Assembly (NCBI GenBank): GCA_022266195.1
Contig: WHVY01000003.1
Location: 11,036,001-11,100,000, forward strand
Reading direction: 5' to 3'
Source: Tetranychus cinnabarinus
Lineage: Eukaryota; Arthropoda; Arachnida; Trombidiformes; Tetranychidae
Length of the DNA: 64,000 nt
The notes under the pieces were generated by a model, which was given only the letters and a program-made list of their open reading frames with translations, had not been told where the DNA came from and made no database searches. Positions 45,629 to 56,636 of the stretch are shown piece after piece. Each line of letters starts with the position of its first letter. The stretch's first letter is position 1. The translations under genes were made by a program, and so were the position numbers.

Positions 45629-45864
45629 TCATTTTTTATCATCGCCTTGCTTCCATGGATTGACAGACTTTGATTATAGATATTATCTCCATTCTGTTTG
45701 TTCTTTGTATGGTCTCTACGATTTAAAACAAAACAATAATAAGAAACAAAGTCAAAAATCAAAATCAGGGAAATTACTGACCCATAAAACCATTGTCTAA
45801 TTATTTGTAATAATGAATGAACATCTCTTCGATCCATTGCACGTATAACTCTAGTTGTTATCAT
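45629..45864 (-). pseudogene. Dead copy of the 57-aa protein gene
   Basis: Inexact duplicate of 47022-47277: exon 1 retains the start (MITTRVIRAMDRRDVHSLLQ), but the donor GGGTAAGT has become GGGTCAGT. In the exon 2 equivalent GAGAAGAT has become GATAATAT, creating a stop nine codons in, with substitutions around it. It ends 27 bp after the myosin stop codon, tail to tail. Confidence 0.8.
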
Positions 45865-47021
45865 TTTTAAGAGCTACAAAATTAACTAACTATATATTTA
45901 AAAAATTAAGACAAAAACAAAAAATGAATCTAAGCTGTTTAATGTGAAAATCACCCAATAGCCGAGTTTTCCAAGTAAATCGTGTTTTCTGAAAACTTAT
46001 TATTGGATCAAATGAAGTCATACATTAACTTTTAATCGAAGTTTTATGTTCAGACTGAAAATTTGAAGTTTATTTAGTTATGGGAAGCTTTCATAAGATA
46101 GCACCCGGAATAACCGTAAGCCATTGGTTAAATGGATTTCCGGAATGTCAAGATTTTCCTGTGTAGGAAATTGAGATTTCATAGATAAATCCAACTGAAA
46201 AGTTTTGAATATCGATTGTCGCACAGATGGTTATTTCGATTGGATTAATATTGAGTTTTCGAAATTGCCAAAGCTTTTCTGATATTATCTAACGAGAAAA
46301 CTAGTTCCAAATATTTGAAAAAAAATATTAATATACTTATTGAATGAAATATTCACTGTCAACTATTAAAATAACAAATTGCAGGACGAATGAGATTTTG
46401 AGGTTCGCATGAGATTTGCAAAAGTCGCAAAATTGAGTATGAAAGAGTAGTTAAGAATAAAAATTTCTAGCTAACAAATTTATTTCGTTGGATAATGGAC
46501 TTATTAGTTTGTTAATTTTCTCCGAGCTAGTTGTTGCTTGTAGATAATCCCCTATTAAAGCTAAAGATTGCATCCGTCCAATAAAAACAAAACAAGGCGA
46601 GAAAAACCAAAAGCATTCAGTAAATGGATAGATAGCCCTTGAAGTTAAGAGAATATTCGTTTATTAGGCTAAATGAATCCGTTAATGAATCATTATGGAA
46701 ACAAACAGTGAGTTGGTAGACTCATTCAGATCACTATTACATTAGAAATTCCCAAGTTGTCGTTCATTTTTCAACGTTCCCTAATTAAGGATGAGTTAAA
46801 GCTAATTCGAATTTCATCTCAATTTCCTTTCGTAAGACATTTATAAAAAACTCATGAAATCAGTCAACAATTATAATTTAATCTAAAAATGTTCTATCAA
46901 GGTAGATTGAAAAACGTAAAATAACATTGCCCAAAATAGTTTAAATTACACAGTGAAGCAATTCTCAGAGAGCGACAACTTTGGAATCTTGACTGTAATT
47001 ATGACTCGGGCTCCTAGAAAT
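45865..47021. other. Spacer between the two copies of the 57-aa gene
   Basis: No gene. The part near 46660-46720 weakly resembles 42430-42510 in the myosin intron, which may be an old repeat; not certain. Confidence 0.35.
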
Positions 47022-47277
47022 TCATTTTTTATCTTCGCCTTGCTTCCATGGATAGGTAGACTTTGGTGATAGATCTTCTCTCCATCTTGTTTGCTCTTTG
47101 TACGGTCTCTATAATTGAAAACAAATAATAATAATCATCATCAATTCAAACATTAAAATCAGCAATATGTATACAAGTTGAATTACTTACCCCATAAAAC
47201 CATTGTCTAATTACTTGTAATAGAGGATGAACATCCCTTCTATCCATTGCACGCAAAACTCTAGTTGTTGTTACCAT
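47022..47277 (-). CDS. 57-residue basic protein, unrecognised
   Basis: Two exons of equal length, 47277-47191 (29 codons) and 47108-47022 (28 codons plus stop), with an 82-bp GTAAGT...TAG intron containing in-frame stops. The product starts MVTTTRVLRAMDRRDVHPLL, then IRQWFYGRPYKEQTRWRED, and ends YPWKQGEDKK. It has an amphipathic, Arg-rich N-terminal half, no membrane span, no Cys, and a Trp/Tyr-rich middle. I do not recognise the family. Length and composition would suit a small mitochondrial subunit, and a very weak resemblance to the RxRFYEKPYxxRRR part of bS21m was noted but is not convincing. The gene is divergent from RN-tre, 373 bp apart. The decayed paralogue at 45629-45864 shows that the frame was once constrained. 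Confidence 0.65.
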
Positions 47278-47650
47278 TTTGAAGAGCTATTATACAGCTA
47301 ACTATTCAATAAGGAACTTGAAACAATTAACAAAAAAAGAAATCCAAACAAAATTAAACGGCAATCAGGGTTTGTTTTGAATGTCAACGAGACTGGATTA
47401 GAAGATATTCAGTATCCGATATTGAACAATATTTTATCGAATATATCGATATTTTTAATTCGATGTATCGGTAAAGAAGGCAGATAATTAAGGCTTGTCA
47501 TTTCTGTGTTGCAGAATCTTTTGACTCTATTCAGCTCAGCAATAACATCTAAACATACAATCATCTCTTGGTTTAATATTTATTTTTTGGTTAAATTAAA
47601 TCTCTTTAGATTTTTATATTTTGCTTTTATTTATGTGTACAATCAGATGA
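47278..47650. promoter_or_regulatory. Shared divergent promoter region
   Basis: 373 bp between the start codons of the 57-aa gene (-) and RN-tre (+), so both promoters must lie here or overlap. No TATA box stands out. It contains ATCGAT/ATCGATA words (about 47400-47470). Confidence 0.4.
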
Positions 47651-50600
47651 ATGGATGAACATCGAATTGATCCCGACGAGGAGCGTCGGACAATCGTGGA
47701 AAGATATACAAAGGGCAGAGAAAAGGTAAGATAGATTTTGTGTTTTGATGAATGTACTCATATTTAACATAATATGCTTAATAAATTTTACCTTTCCAAT
47801 CTTGTTAAGTCTAGTCTTTTCATCCTCTTTTTTGTTTCTATTTTATTTTAGTATATTTAGACATTTTTGATTGTTAGTTAATTTGTAACTTCTTTTGTGA
47901 CATCATTCTATTAACTCGTCTCTCACCTGTTTTACTTTAATTTGTCATTAAATCAACTTCCTTATCTTTAGTATTAAAATCACCGCTTAACTCGTTTTCT
48001 GATCTTCATACTGTTTTACTGGATATTTAAATGTTCCTGTATCTTCATTATTGTAAGCTAATTTATCAGTGATATCTTGTTTTTGAATCTATTATATACA
48101 GATTCGTGATCAAATTGGTGATTGGGAAGACCCACAAAACCTGGTCCTTTTCACGGACCGTTATGGATTCATCCAGTGAGTGATTATGGACTAGTTTACT
48201 GTTCTTTAAATTGCCCTTGGCTTTATTAACGGACTCATGCCCTTTGGCATTGTTTGATTCATGTTTTTTGGTTACTCTTTATCCTAACATCTTCATAACT
48301 TCTCTTACTAAATCACTATTCTCTTTTCTCCATTCCCTTCTATTTTCAATCAACAGTGATCAACAGCTTCCACCTCGTTTAAGTAAACATGAAGCAAAGG
48401 TAATGAATTGATTTATTCCTCTAATTTGTTTTTTCATTCATTGCAGTATTTTATGCCTGTTACATTTCATTGGATAACTCATCATGATTACCCCAATGTT
48501 TTTTTATGCCTCATATTAATCTTTTGTGTTTTTTGTTTCATCTTTTAAATAGGTTAGACAAAAGGAAATTTCCCGGACTAGTAAATGGCTCAAAATGCTC
48601 GAGCAATGGGACAAATATTTTCCAAACTCAGAAAAATTAAGAAAAAGAGTGTACAAAGGTATACCGAATTCTCTTCGTGGTGAAGTATGGACCAGGTTAA
48701 TGGAAGTACCTCAAGTGAAAAAAGAGCAAGAAGGTAGATTTATCTCTACTAATCATCTTTATTCTGATCCAATGTTCTACCTCCTCAAACTAAACGAAAT
48801 TTTCGTTCACACCAAACAGCCTTTAGTAAACCTAAAAAGATATTATCTCAATGCTGAATTTTAATTAGGGTTAATTTTCTATCGAGTTGATCTATGATTA
48901 GTGATCACTAGTACAACAGCAATTTTATAATTGAAGGTGTTTGAATCAAATGACAAATACCATCATATCTGTTGATACCATTGTCAGATAATTCATTATC
49001 GTTTTATTTTATGTTTGCTAAATTACCTCTGCCCTGCAGTTTTTATACTGTCTATGGAACGCTTCATTTGGCAATGGTATCAGAGATGAATGGAAACTAG
49101 AGAAATGAGATTATGAAAGAAGAAATATATTACGTGTATTTTTAGCCTTGAATCTAGACTTCACTAGTTCCATTTGTTAATGAAAACAGGAATTATCTTT
49201 TCGAGATTAGTTAGCAATTTCGTTTTCCCATACATTTTCATTCCTTATAACAATAAGTAAATTTTGTGTTGTAATTTTTTCTTGCTATTTGTATTTCAAC
49301 AGGTCGTTACCAAGAACTTCTTGACTATGGACTCTACAACTCCAAAGATATTAGACAAATCGATTTAGATATCAACCGGACTTTCAGAAATAATGATATG
49401 TTCCGAGACAGATTCAATGCAAAACAACAAGAATTATTCAGAATACTGGTTGCCTACAGTGTATACAATAAGGTAACACAATGTTTAATTTAAAATTATC
49501 TCCTTTCAAAATTTCCCTCTCGTTTGTTTTTTTGTTTATTTTAACAACCTTTTAACAAAACAAACAGCAATTAATTTCTGTGTTGTTTACTAATAATTTC
49601 ATTTTTTTTTCGTCCAGGAGATTGGTTATACTCAAGGAATGTCTCAGATTGCTGCCCTTCTGTTGATGTACACTTCAAATGAAGAAGTAAGATTATTGGA
49701 ATTGTACATGAACTTTAGTATGAATTAGAGACAAATTTTCTTAACTGTTTTTTATCATTCAAATTCAGTTTAGATTTCTTTTGGTCTATTTTTACGTTTA
49801 ACCGTTTGTTTTTATTTTAAAAATCCCTATTCGATATCATCATCTATTATTAACCTTAAATGTCAGTCTACTTAAAACCATTAATCATTTCTTCAAACAT
49901 TCGTTTGGTACTTTTTATCTTGCGAACTTGACCTCATAATTTTGAAAATACATGATTCAACTAAACTTATTTTTTCTATTCTTACGTATTACTAATTGAA
50001 TTTTTACATCATATTTTGTTGTCAATATTATCGTTTTGGTGTATAACAGGATGCTTTCTGGTCATTAGATCGTCTCATGTCAGGAGAGAAATATGCTATG
50101 CATGGTAAGCAAAAGCATTTAATCAAATTTTCCATACAAATCAAAGTCAATTATATATTGGATAATGCAACTTGAACTATTTTATTAACCACACTAATAA
50201 TTGAACTATTTTTCCTTTATGTTCTCCAATATTTAGGTTTTTTCATTGACGGTTTTCCTAAATTGCAGCGATTTGCTGATCATCACGATAAAATTCTGAA
50301 AAAATTCCTCCCACGAGTCTATAAGCATTTCAAAGTAAGCCTCTTTAACAATTCCATTTTCTTATACCGATTATCATGATAATCATCAAATTATCATGAT
50401 CATCAATGTCCTTGTTATCTTAATTATTACCACTATTATTACTGTCATTAATTTGTAATTTTAATCTTTCTTCTTCTTTCACCCTTTCTACCAGAAATTT
50501 GACATAAATGCTACTTTATATACTCTTAAATGGTTTTTCCAATGTTTTCTCGACCGAGTCCCTTTCTCGTTAACATTAAGGTAGTTACCATGAACTGCTC

Positions 50601-52544
50601 TGATTGAGGCATTCAATTTCATCGATGTCTATCTTTCTTTCTATTTCTCTTTCTCTCCTTAACTCATCATAACCCTTCTGTATCACAGGATTTGGGACTG
50701 CTTTATGTTAGATGGCGAGATGATACTTACCTGTTTTAGTTACACTCTTCTTAAATTACACAAAAGTAAGGAACTTGTTTGATCAAAAACTGTTTTTAAT
50801 CGATTTGCTTTTAACCTGAAGTTAACTCTTAACTTTTAATTTGAATTGATGTCGATTTCTGTATAATTGCAATTTTTTGTGTAATTTGTGTGATGTGTGT
50901 GTTGTACCAATTCAACTCGTTGATTGTTTTAAACTTAAACACAACTCAAAAAAGCTTAAACATGTCACCATTTAGGTATTTTTTACTATTTTTGCTTTTT
51001 GCTCAATTTCTTGTGTAATTTCTTCGGTTTAGTTGATAGCAATACTTTGTAGGCTCATTTTTCAAAAAAAAAACGGTGAAACTTTTCTGTTTAGTGTTTG
51101 ATTTGTGTAAAAGTGTGAGTTTACTCATTGAGATTGGTAGACAGCCAAAAATTGAGTCCAAATTTTAATACAATGACTTGTCCAATGCTAAATTTTAACA
51201 TCTACTTTCTCAATCCTTTTACAGGATCCATTCTCGACAAGAGCATGGAAGATTTAATATCATTCCTTCAAATAGATTTGGAAAAGGATTTTGGATACTT
51301 GGATGACCAAGCGATCCGAGAACTTCAAATTGCTATAAATGAATTGAGGTATTTTCATCTAATGTCCCTCTTTGATTATTGAAATCGGATAATAACTTCA
51401 TTCCTTTGTAAATCTTTGTTCTTCAGAAAACAAAAAATGGAGTCACCCGCAAAAACAAATACAGATGCCGAGAAGCCAACTAGACCGTTCGGCATGCTGT
51501 TACAAGCCGATAATGTATCAATAATGACCGGAACCGATGATAGAAGCATCGCTGGCAGTATTAATTTGAAAAATTCTGATTCAGTTTCGTTGGCTCAAAC
51601 TTCTAGAACTAGTAGTGAAGTGGATCAAAATGAACTGGAAAACACTGAGCTGGATGAGTATGTTTCAAAATGAGCTTGAAAAGCTCGTCCTTTGAAGATA
51701 TTTGTAGCAAGCTTAGAAAACCAAGACCAAAGAAAAGATTTATATTGAGCTGATCTTTAATGGTTCAAAACAAATTTTTCAACAATTTAGTGTTGTATAT
51801 CTTTATCATCACCTGTCGATCATCAACATCATCATTTCAGTACATATCAATTAAACAAACCGGCTTATCGTTCTTCATCGCCGTATATTGCAAGGTCTTG
51901 AAAAGAGAGGAAGAAAGAGAAGAAAAGCAATGAATTTCTTATTCTGCAATATATATTTGAGAGAAACTGAAAGAACATGAAGATAAAGCTGAAGGAGAAG
52001 ATAATTAATCTAGCAAGAGTTCATTTAAGTTTTATAGGTGTTAAACTACAATTTTTGAAAGATGAACTTCATCACAACTTGATACTGATTTTGTATAGTT
52101 TTGTATACACATCTGTAGAGTTTAACCTTTTCTTACACGTCAAGTTGTTTTTTGTCTCTTCAATTTAAGTGAAACTGAATCAAGTAATGCAAAAAGTCCA
52201 TTTATATCATTAGTTTAAGTTTTATTGCAGACTTGATGATAAACATTGAATGTAATTTCGACTAAAGTAAAAAAATGCTTGGATATTATGATCAAACTTT
52301 AATCTTTTAATTTATTATCTTGTTCGATGCTGTTTAATCTCATATAATTAATCAATCATACTAATCCTTTTTTCTCTTTCTTTTTAGCGTTGAAGTCAAC
52401 GATTTCTGTAAAATTCAAAGATCTTGCTCTATTTATGATAATGTAGATATCAATGAAAGCATCGAAGCTGCCAAGAGGTTGAGTGAATTAACAACAAACT
52501 CAGATCAACGTGGTTTTTTCAAATTGCAAATAACTTTAAGCTAG
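47651..52544 (+). CDS. TBC-domain RabGAP, RN-tre / USP6NL homologue
   Basis: Thirteen exons with consistent phases: 47651-47725, 48102-48175, 48357-48399, 48553-48733, 49303-49472, 49618-49686, 50050-50104, 50237-50334, 50495-50580, 50689-50765, 51225-51348, 51427-51657, 52388-52544; 479 aa. RN-tre stimulates GTP hydrolysis on Rab5/Rab43-type GTPases in endocytic and Golgi traffic. The N-terminus matches USP6NL (EERRTIVERYTKGRE; DRYGFIHD). The TBC domain has KGIPNSLRGEVW, the Arg finger in IDLDINR (Arg150) and the Gln finger in GYTQGMSQ (Gln187), so it should be catalytically active. The C-terminal tail is short compared with vertebrate USP6NL. Exon 12 can read through its donor (GTATGT) into EYVSK-stop, a possible shorter isoform of about 443 aa. 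Downstream of the stop no poly(A) signal is obvious. Confidence 0.93.
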
Positions 52545-53812
52545 CCAACTCATGTTAACTGTTTGCGAATCCCAGCACCAGCGACTACAAAAAATGGGCG
52601 ACAACACTTTCTTTTTCCTATAAAAACGTCATCGCTATACCATACGCTTCATACCAAATATTAAACACCAAACCATCAAATCAATCGTTATCGGATCAGT
52701 TATATTTCTAAAGGAAATTAAACATCACTCATACTCTGCCAATAATGATAAAGAAACTAAACGAATAATCAATTTATAAAAGTGTAACTCACAAAAAATT
52801 ATATAGATAATAAGCTCATGAATACATCCCCAGCAATTAAAAGAAGAAACAAAACAAATCAAGAAATAATATTCTGAGAAAGCAAAAATACTAATAACTA
52901 GATTTAAATATTTTTTAATTTCTCCTAGACTATTGTTAATCTTATATCATGTTTATCATGGTTCCTTCAATGCGGAGAAAAACCAAAGATCTTTTGAAAG
53001 TGCAAAAAATTCAAACTTCAATAACTTCAGTTTTGAGTTCAAGCAAATAACCAATTTGTGTACGTCAAAAATTATTCAGTTTCAAGATGTGCGGTTTATT
53101 AAATCCGATTTAAAGTGTATTTTTGATTGGGTGAGAAAGACAATCAATATCTAAATTGAATGGCTGGATAATTAAAATGGGTGGCCTGGTTTTAAAGCGA
53201 TCAAGGATTGAGCGGATATCTGCTTTTTGATGTCCAACAGAATTCAAGAATTGGTGAAAATGGTCGTTCAATAAATTCAATTCAATCATTAAGGAGATGA
53301 ACTTGAATTGCTTGTTCAAAAAATGTCAGTGATTAACGGTCCAAAAATCAAAATTGATCAAGTTAATTGTAATTTGGTTGTAAAGATTGAAGTGAAAATG
53401 GAAACAAATGATCTTTTCCTCAACAAAAAAAAGACTGTGTTAATTTTTCCATTAACATTTACTCATCATCTTTTACTGTTTGTTAAATAATTCACCCGAT
53501 AATTTAATCAACCATTGTTTATTGATTTCATCCAAGTAGATCACATTTAATTAAATAATTTATTATAATTTCAATTTTTGCAATTTTGAATGAACACTGT
53601 CAAATACAATTAAATCTTTGGTTTTTTCATCGTAAATGCTAGACAGTTTTATTTCAACCGTTTGACTTTAGGATTGTGATTGACGGGTTCGCTCTGGAAA
53701 GTATCTTGAGATTCAACGAAAAAATAAAATTAATAATTATCTGAATAACAGCATTAAAGGATCAAGTTTTTCAATAGCCAGTCTTTTCCTGGTCAAGATA
53801 AAAGTGGAAATG
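52545..53812. other. Intergenic, no gene seen
   Basis: RN-tre 3' region, then AT-rich spacer. Frames at 52933-53154 and 53308-53490 show no recognisable features. Confidence 0.4.
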
Positions 53813-54409
53813 TTAAACACAGGAATCAATCTCTTCTTGATATCTAAGGGATAGATAATCGGCAGCATCGGCAAACTGGTGAAGTATCGTATGAAGTGCT
53901 TGTAAATGTTGCCGAAATGCTTGAGCTAGGTGAACAGTTGTATCATCCAATTCTTTATCTCGAGCATAAGAATCAACCTCATAATCAGTTTCAAAATCAG
54001 ATGACGATGAAGTGTTAGAACATATTGAGCCAAGAGATCCATCTGAAGGTTGGCGACTATGTTTGCCAGATACTTTACCAAAAGCTCCTCCACCAGTTAA
54101 TAAGGTTACTCCTAAAGAAGCAGATAATCGGTTGCTACCAACAGTACTTGATTTATCTCTAACAGGAGTACAACATTCATCTACAGTAACATGGTTTAAA
54201 GGTGCAATACTCGATGGTCCCCAAAGTAGGTCCTCTTTGACATCATTCAACATTACGTAGAAGCTATACAAATCGACGTTTAATAAACAGGGTGGAATTG
54301 AACCAGTTTGCCTGAGTATTTTATTACCAACAACATCCATGTCTTTCAACTTGGAAGGCACCAGCACTGTTGAGTTCATCTTGTTGACCGATTTGACAAA
54401 CCTATCCAT
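53813..54409 (-). CDS. MID1IP1 / THRSP (Spot 14) family protein
   Basis: Single exon, 198 aa; the start is the first ATG (MDRFVKSVNKMNSTVLVPS), which aligns with MNRFIGAVNNMDQTVMVPS in MID1IP1. MID1IP1/Spot14 proteins promote polymerisation and activity of acetyl-CoA carboxylase, raising fatty-acid synthesis; MID1IP1 also binds the MID1 microtubule protein. The N-terminal helix is conserved, as are LYSFYVMLNDVKEDLLWG (family YSHYVLLKSIRNDIEWG) and the C-terminal helix FRQHLQALHTILHQF...YQEEI (family FHYHLRGLHTVLSKL...YKQEI). The middle carries a Ser-rich insertion. The family often has about 17 residues before this Met; a short upstream coding exon was not found. Confidence 0.85.
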   Translation of the reverse strand: MDRFVKSVNKMNSTVLVPSKLKDMDVVGNKILRQTGSIPPCLLNVDLYSFYVMLNDVKEDLLWGPSSIAPLNHVTVDECCTPVRDKSSTVGSNRLSASLGVTLLTGGGAFGKVSGKHSRQPSDGSLGSICSNTSSSSDFETDYEVDSYARDKELDDTTVHLAQAFRQHLQALHTILHQFADAADYLSLRYQEEIDSCV

Positions 54410-55604
54410 AATGAGAATAGATGATTTAAACAATTAATTAATACCACATTAGTAACATCAAAATAAAATAGTCAAACTGTAAAATAATCTGATGATTCGT
54501 AGAGTTCAAAACAGTACAGACATCTATTATCCATTTTTGTCATAGTTGAGATGTCGTGGCTAAAAATTCAACAAATCAAGTTGATTGTCTTTAGGAAAAT
54601 TAATTGATAAAAGAGATACAATGCAATGTAATTTGAAGAACCTAAATTACACAGTTGATTGCGATCTTTGTACCATTGGAGTCAAATTTGATTAATGTTT
54701 ATGAAGGCATACTGACTGCTTTCAAATACCTTAAGATTGAAGCTAATACGCACTTCAATCCAAAATACGTGAAATGAAAAGTTCAATCGTATTTTAATTT
54801 TATCCCTTTTAAAATTAAAAGAGTGACCTGGAAAAATTAATAAATGAATATTGAATAAAAAATGAAACCGATTTTGGATGACATTGATATTTAATAAACT
54901 TAACATGTAAACGTTGAAAACATAACAACAATAATGATCTGGTTTTGAATTAAAAGTCTAAAAATGGTTGATCATAGAGAGATGATTGTTCACTCCAATC
55001 TGTAAAATTTAAAACAGATAAATAAAATTAGTTTTTAATAAATGTGAAATCAGATACATACCTGACTCGATGAAGTATTTCAAGATTTCTGAAAGTCCAA
55101 CCACAAAAGCATAGAACAATAAAAACATGAAAAAATATTAGTGAAGTAACATTAAATTTAACATTATTGTTTAAACGGAATGATCACAAAACAAAAGATC
55201 AAAAAATTGAATTTAAATTTATATCGAATTGATATTCCAACTCAAGCCAGCCAGACTTAGAAATAAATTATTATTCCTAACGATGTCTAAATTTTAAGCA
55301 AAATAATGTCTTAAAATAACTTTAAATGGATGTAAATACAATTGGTTTAAGCTACGAGATAGTAATATGTACCATTATACCAATGAAAATTGAGACCTGA
55401 TGAATCCTACAAGATCCATCTAAAAAATGGAACATTTTGAGAGTTGTTCTCAAAATTTTCAGAAAATGGTTCAATATTAAAACGAATCAACTTGACCACG
55501 TTTAAGCTAAAAAGTGAGCATTTAATCTTGACTAGAATTCATATAATCTAACAATTTTAAGTAAAAAATGAATCTCGATTGTAAATGAGTATTGAAAATT
55601 GTAG
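54410..55604. other. 5' flank of the Spot14-like gene, no gene seen
   Basis: About 1.2 kb up to the stop of the CAP-domain gene. Frames are short and without recognisable content. Confidence 0.4.
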
Positions 55605-56636
55605 TTACAATAAAATTGTAATCACACACACAATGGTAACTAATATAAATGAGACATTTTTTTGAAGGCAACTTAAATCACCTGAATGATATGATTGAGT
55701 TACAGATTCAGTTACCGATTCAGTTACCTTAACGGGTAAAACATTTTCTTTGAATCTTCCCAAATAATTTCCCGCAGGATTGTAATTGCAGACAATAAAA
55801 GTTCCCCTTGAATTTGAGCTTTTACCAATTCCAAGTTGCTTTGAACCTTTCCAGATGACCTGAGTAAAATGTCCTAAGGTTGGCCCAAAGTAAGACAAAA
55901 GTAAATTTAAGATGAAGAAGTAAAAGACGCTTTCTGGTTACTTACCAGTTCCACTTTTAAAAGTTGCCTGATCATAACTGTACAATGATATTTCATCGTA
56001 CCAAGCCTTAACTGGAGTTTCACCTGTAAACATGAAAATGGTAATTGATGAGTGATCAGAACATTGGATAAGAAAAGATGAACTTACCATCGATATCAGA
56101 CAAAGAGATCCAGTAAATGTTTTCACCATATTTATTATTGGGTCGATGAGATATGCTTCCAACTGAGGCTAAATGGTCGGCCCAATCTTGTGCCACTTCA
56201 CTCAGCTAATGTAATTTGTTTAATGGTTGGAAAGATTGTTGGATTATTGTGGTTAATGGACAAAAAGACTTACCTTGCTATCGATTGTCAGTGGTTCAAC
56301 TCCGTGAAGTGATCGATAATAATTGTGTTTCTTTAAACATTCAGCGTCAAAGGTTGCTCGATCTTTACTAGTTTTTGTCTTTGATTCAATTGAATCGGCC
56401 CAATCAATTGACCAATCAATATCAGAGTACAACTCTCTTTTATTGACAAGTCTTGACTCATTGCCAGTTGCTACAAGATTTGAAATAGAAGTTGATCAAA
56501 AAATGAAAGATTATTAAATGTTAGTCTAATTACCATGTTGGTTGAGGCTTTGAACCATTGTTCGAGTCTCTCCATCTTCAATTATAAGGACTAGGATAAA
56601 GATGAATCCAAGGCAGGTTGAAATAGACTTGAACAT
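55605..56636 (-). CDS. CAP-superfamily protein (GAPR-1-like) with signal peptide and hydrophobic C-terminus
   Basis: Five exons on the minus strand: 56636-56534, 56470-56274, 56205-56088, 56023-55946, 55873-55605; 254 aa, phases consistent. Signal peptide MFKSISTCLGFIFILVLII, then a linker, then a CAP (SCP/PR-1) domain from about residue 80: CLKKHNYYRSLHGVEPL, SEVAQDWADHLA, SISHRPNNKYGENIYW, WYDEISLY, SGTGHFTQVIWKGSKQLGIGK, CNYNPAGNY, FKENVLP. The spacing matches GAPR-1/GLIPR2, with the His and Glu residues of the CAP cavity. After the domain a Thr/Ser/Val stretch leads to a C-terminal hydrophobic run (FILVTIVCVITILL) that ends the protein, which suits a GPI-anchor signal or a tail anchor. 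Cytosolic GAPR-1 lacks both ends. The role is uncertain; CAP proteins are used in sterol/lipid binding and extracellular signalling. Confidence 0.88.
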
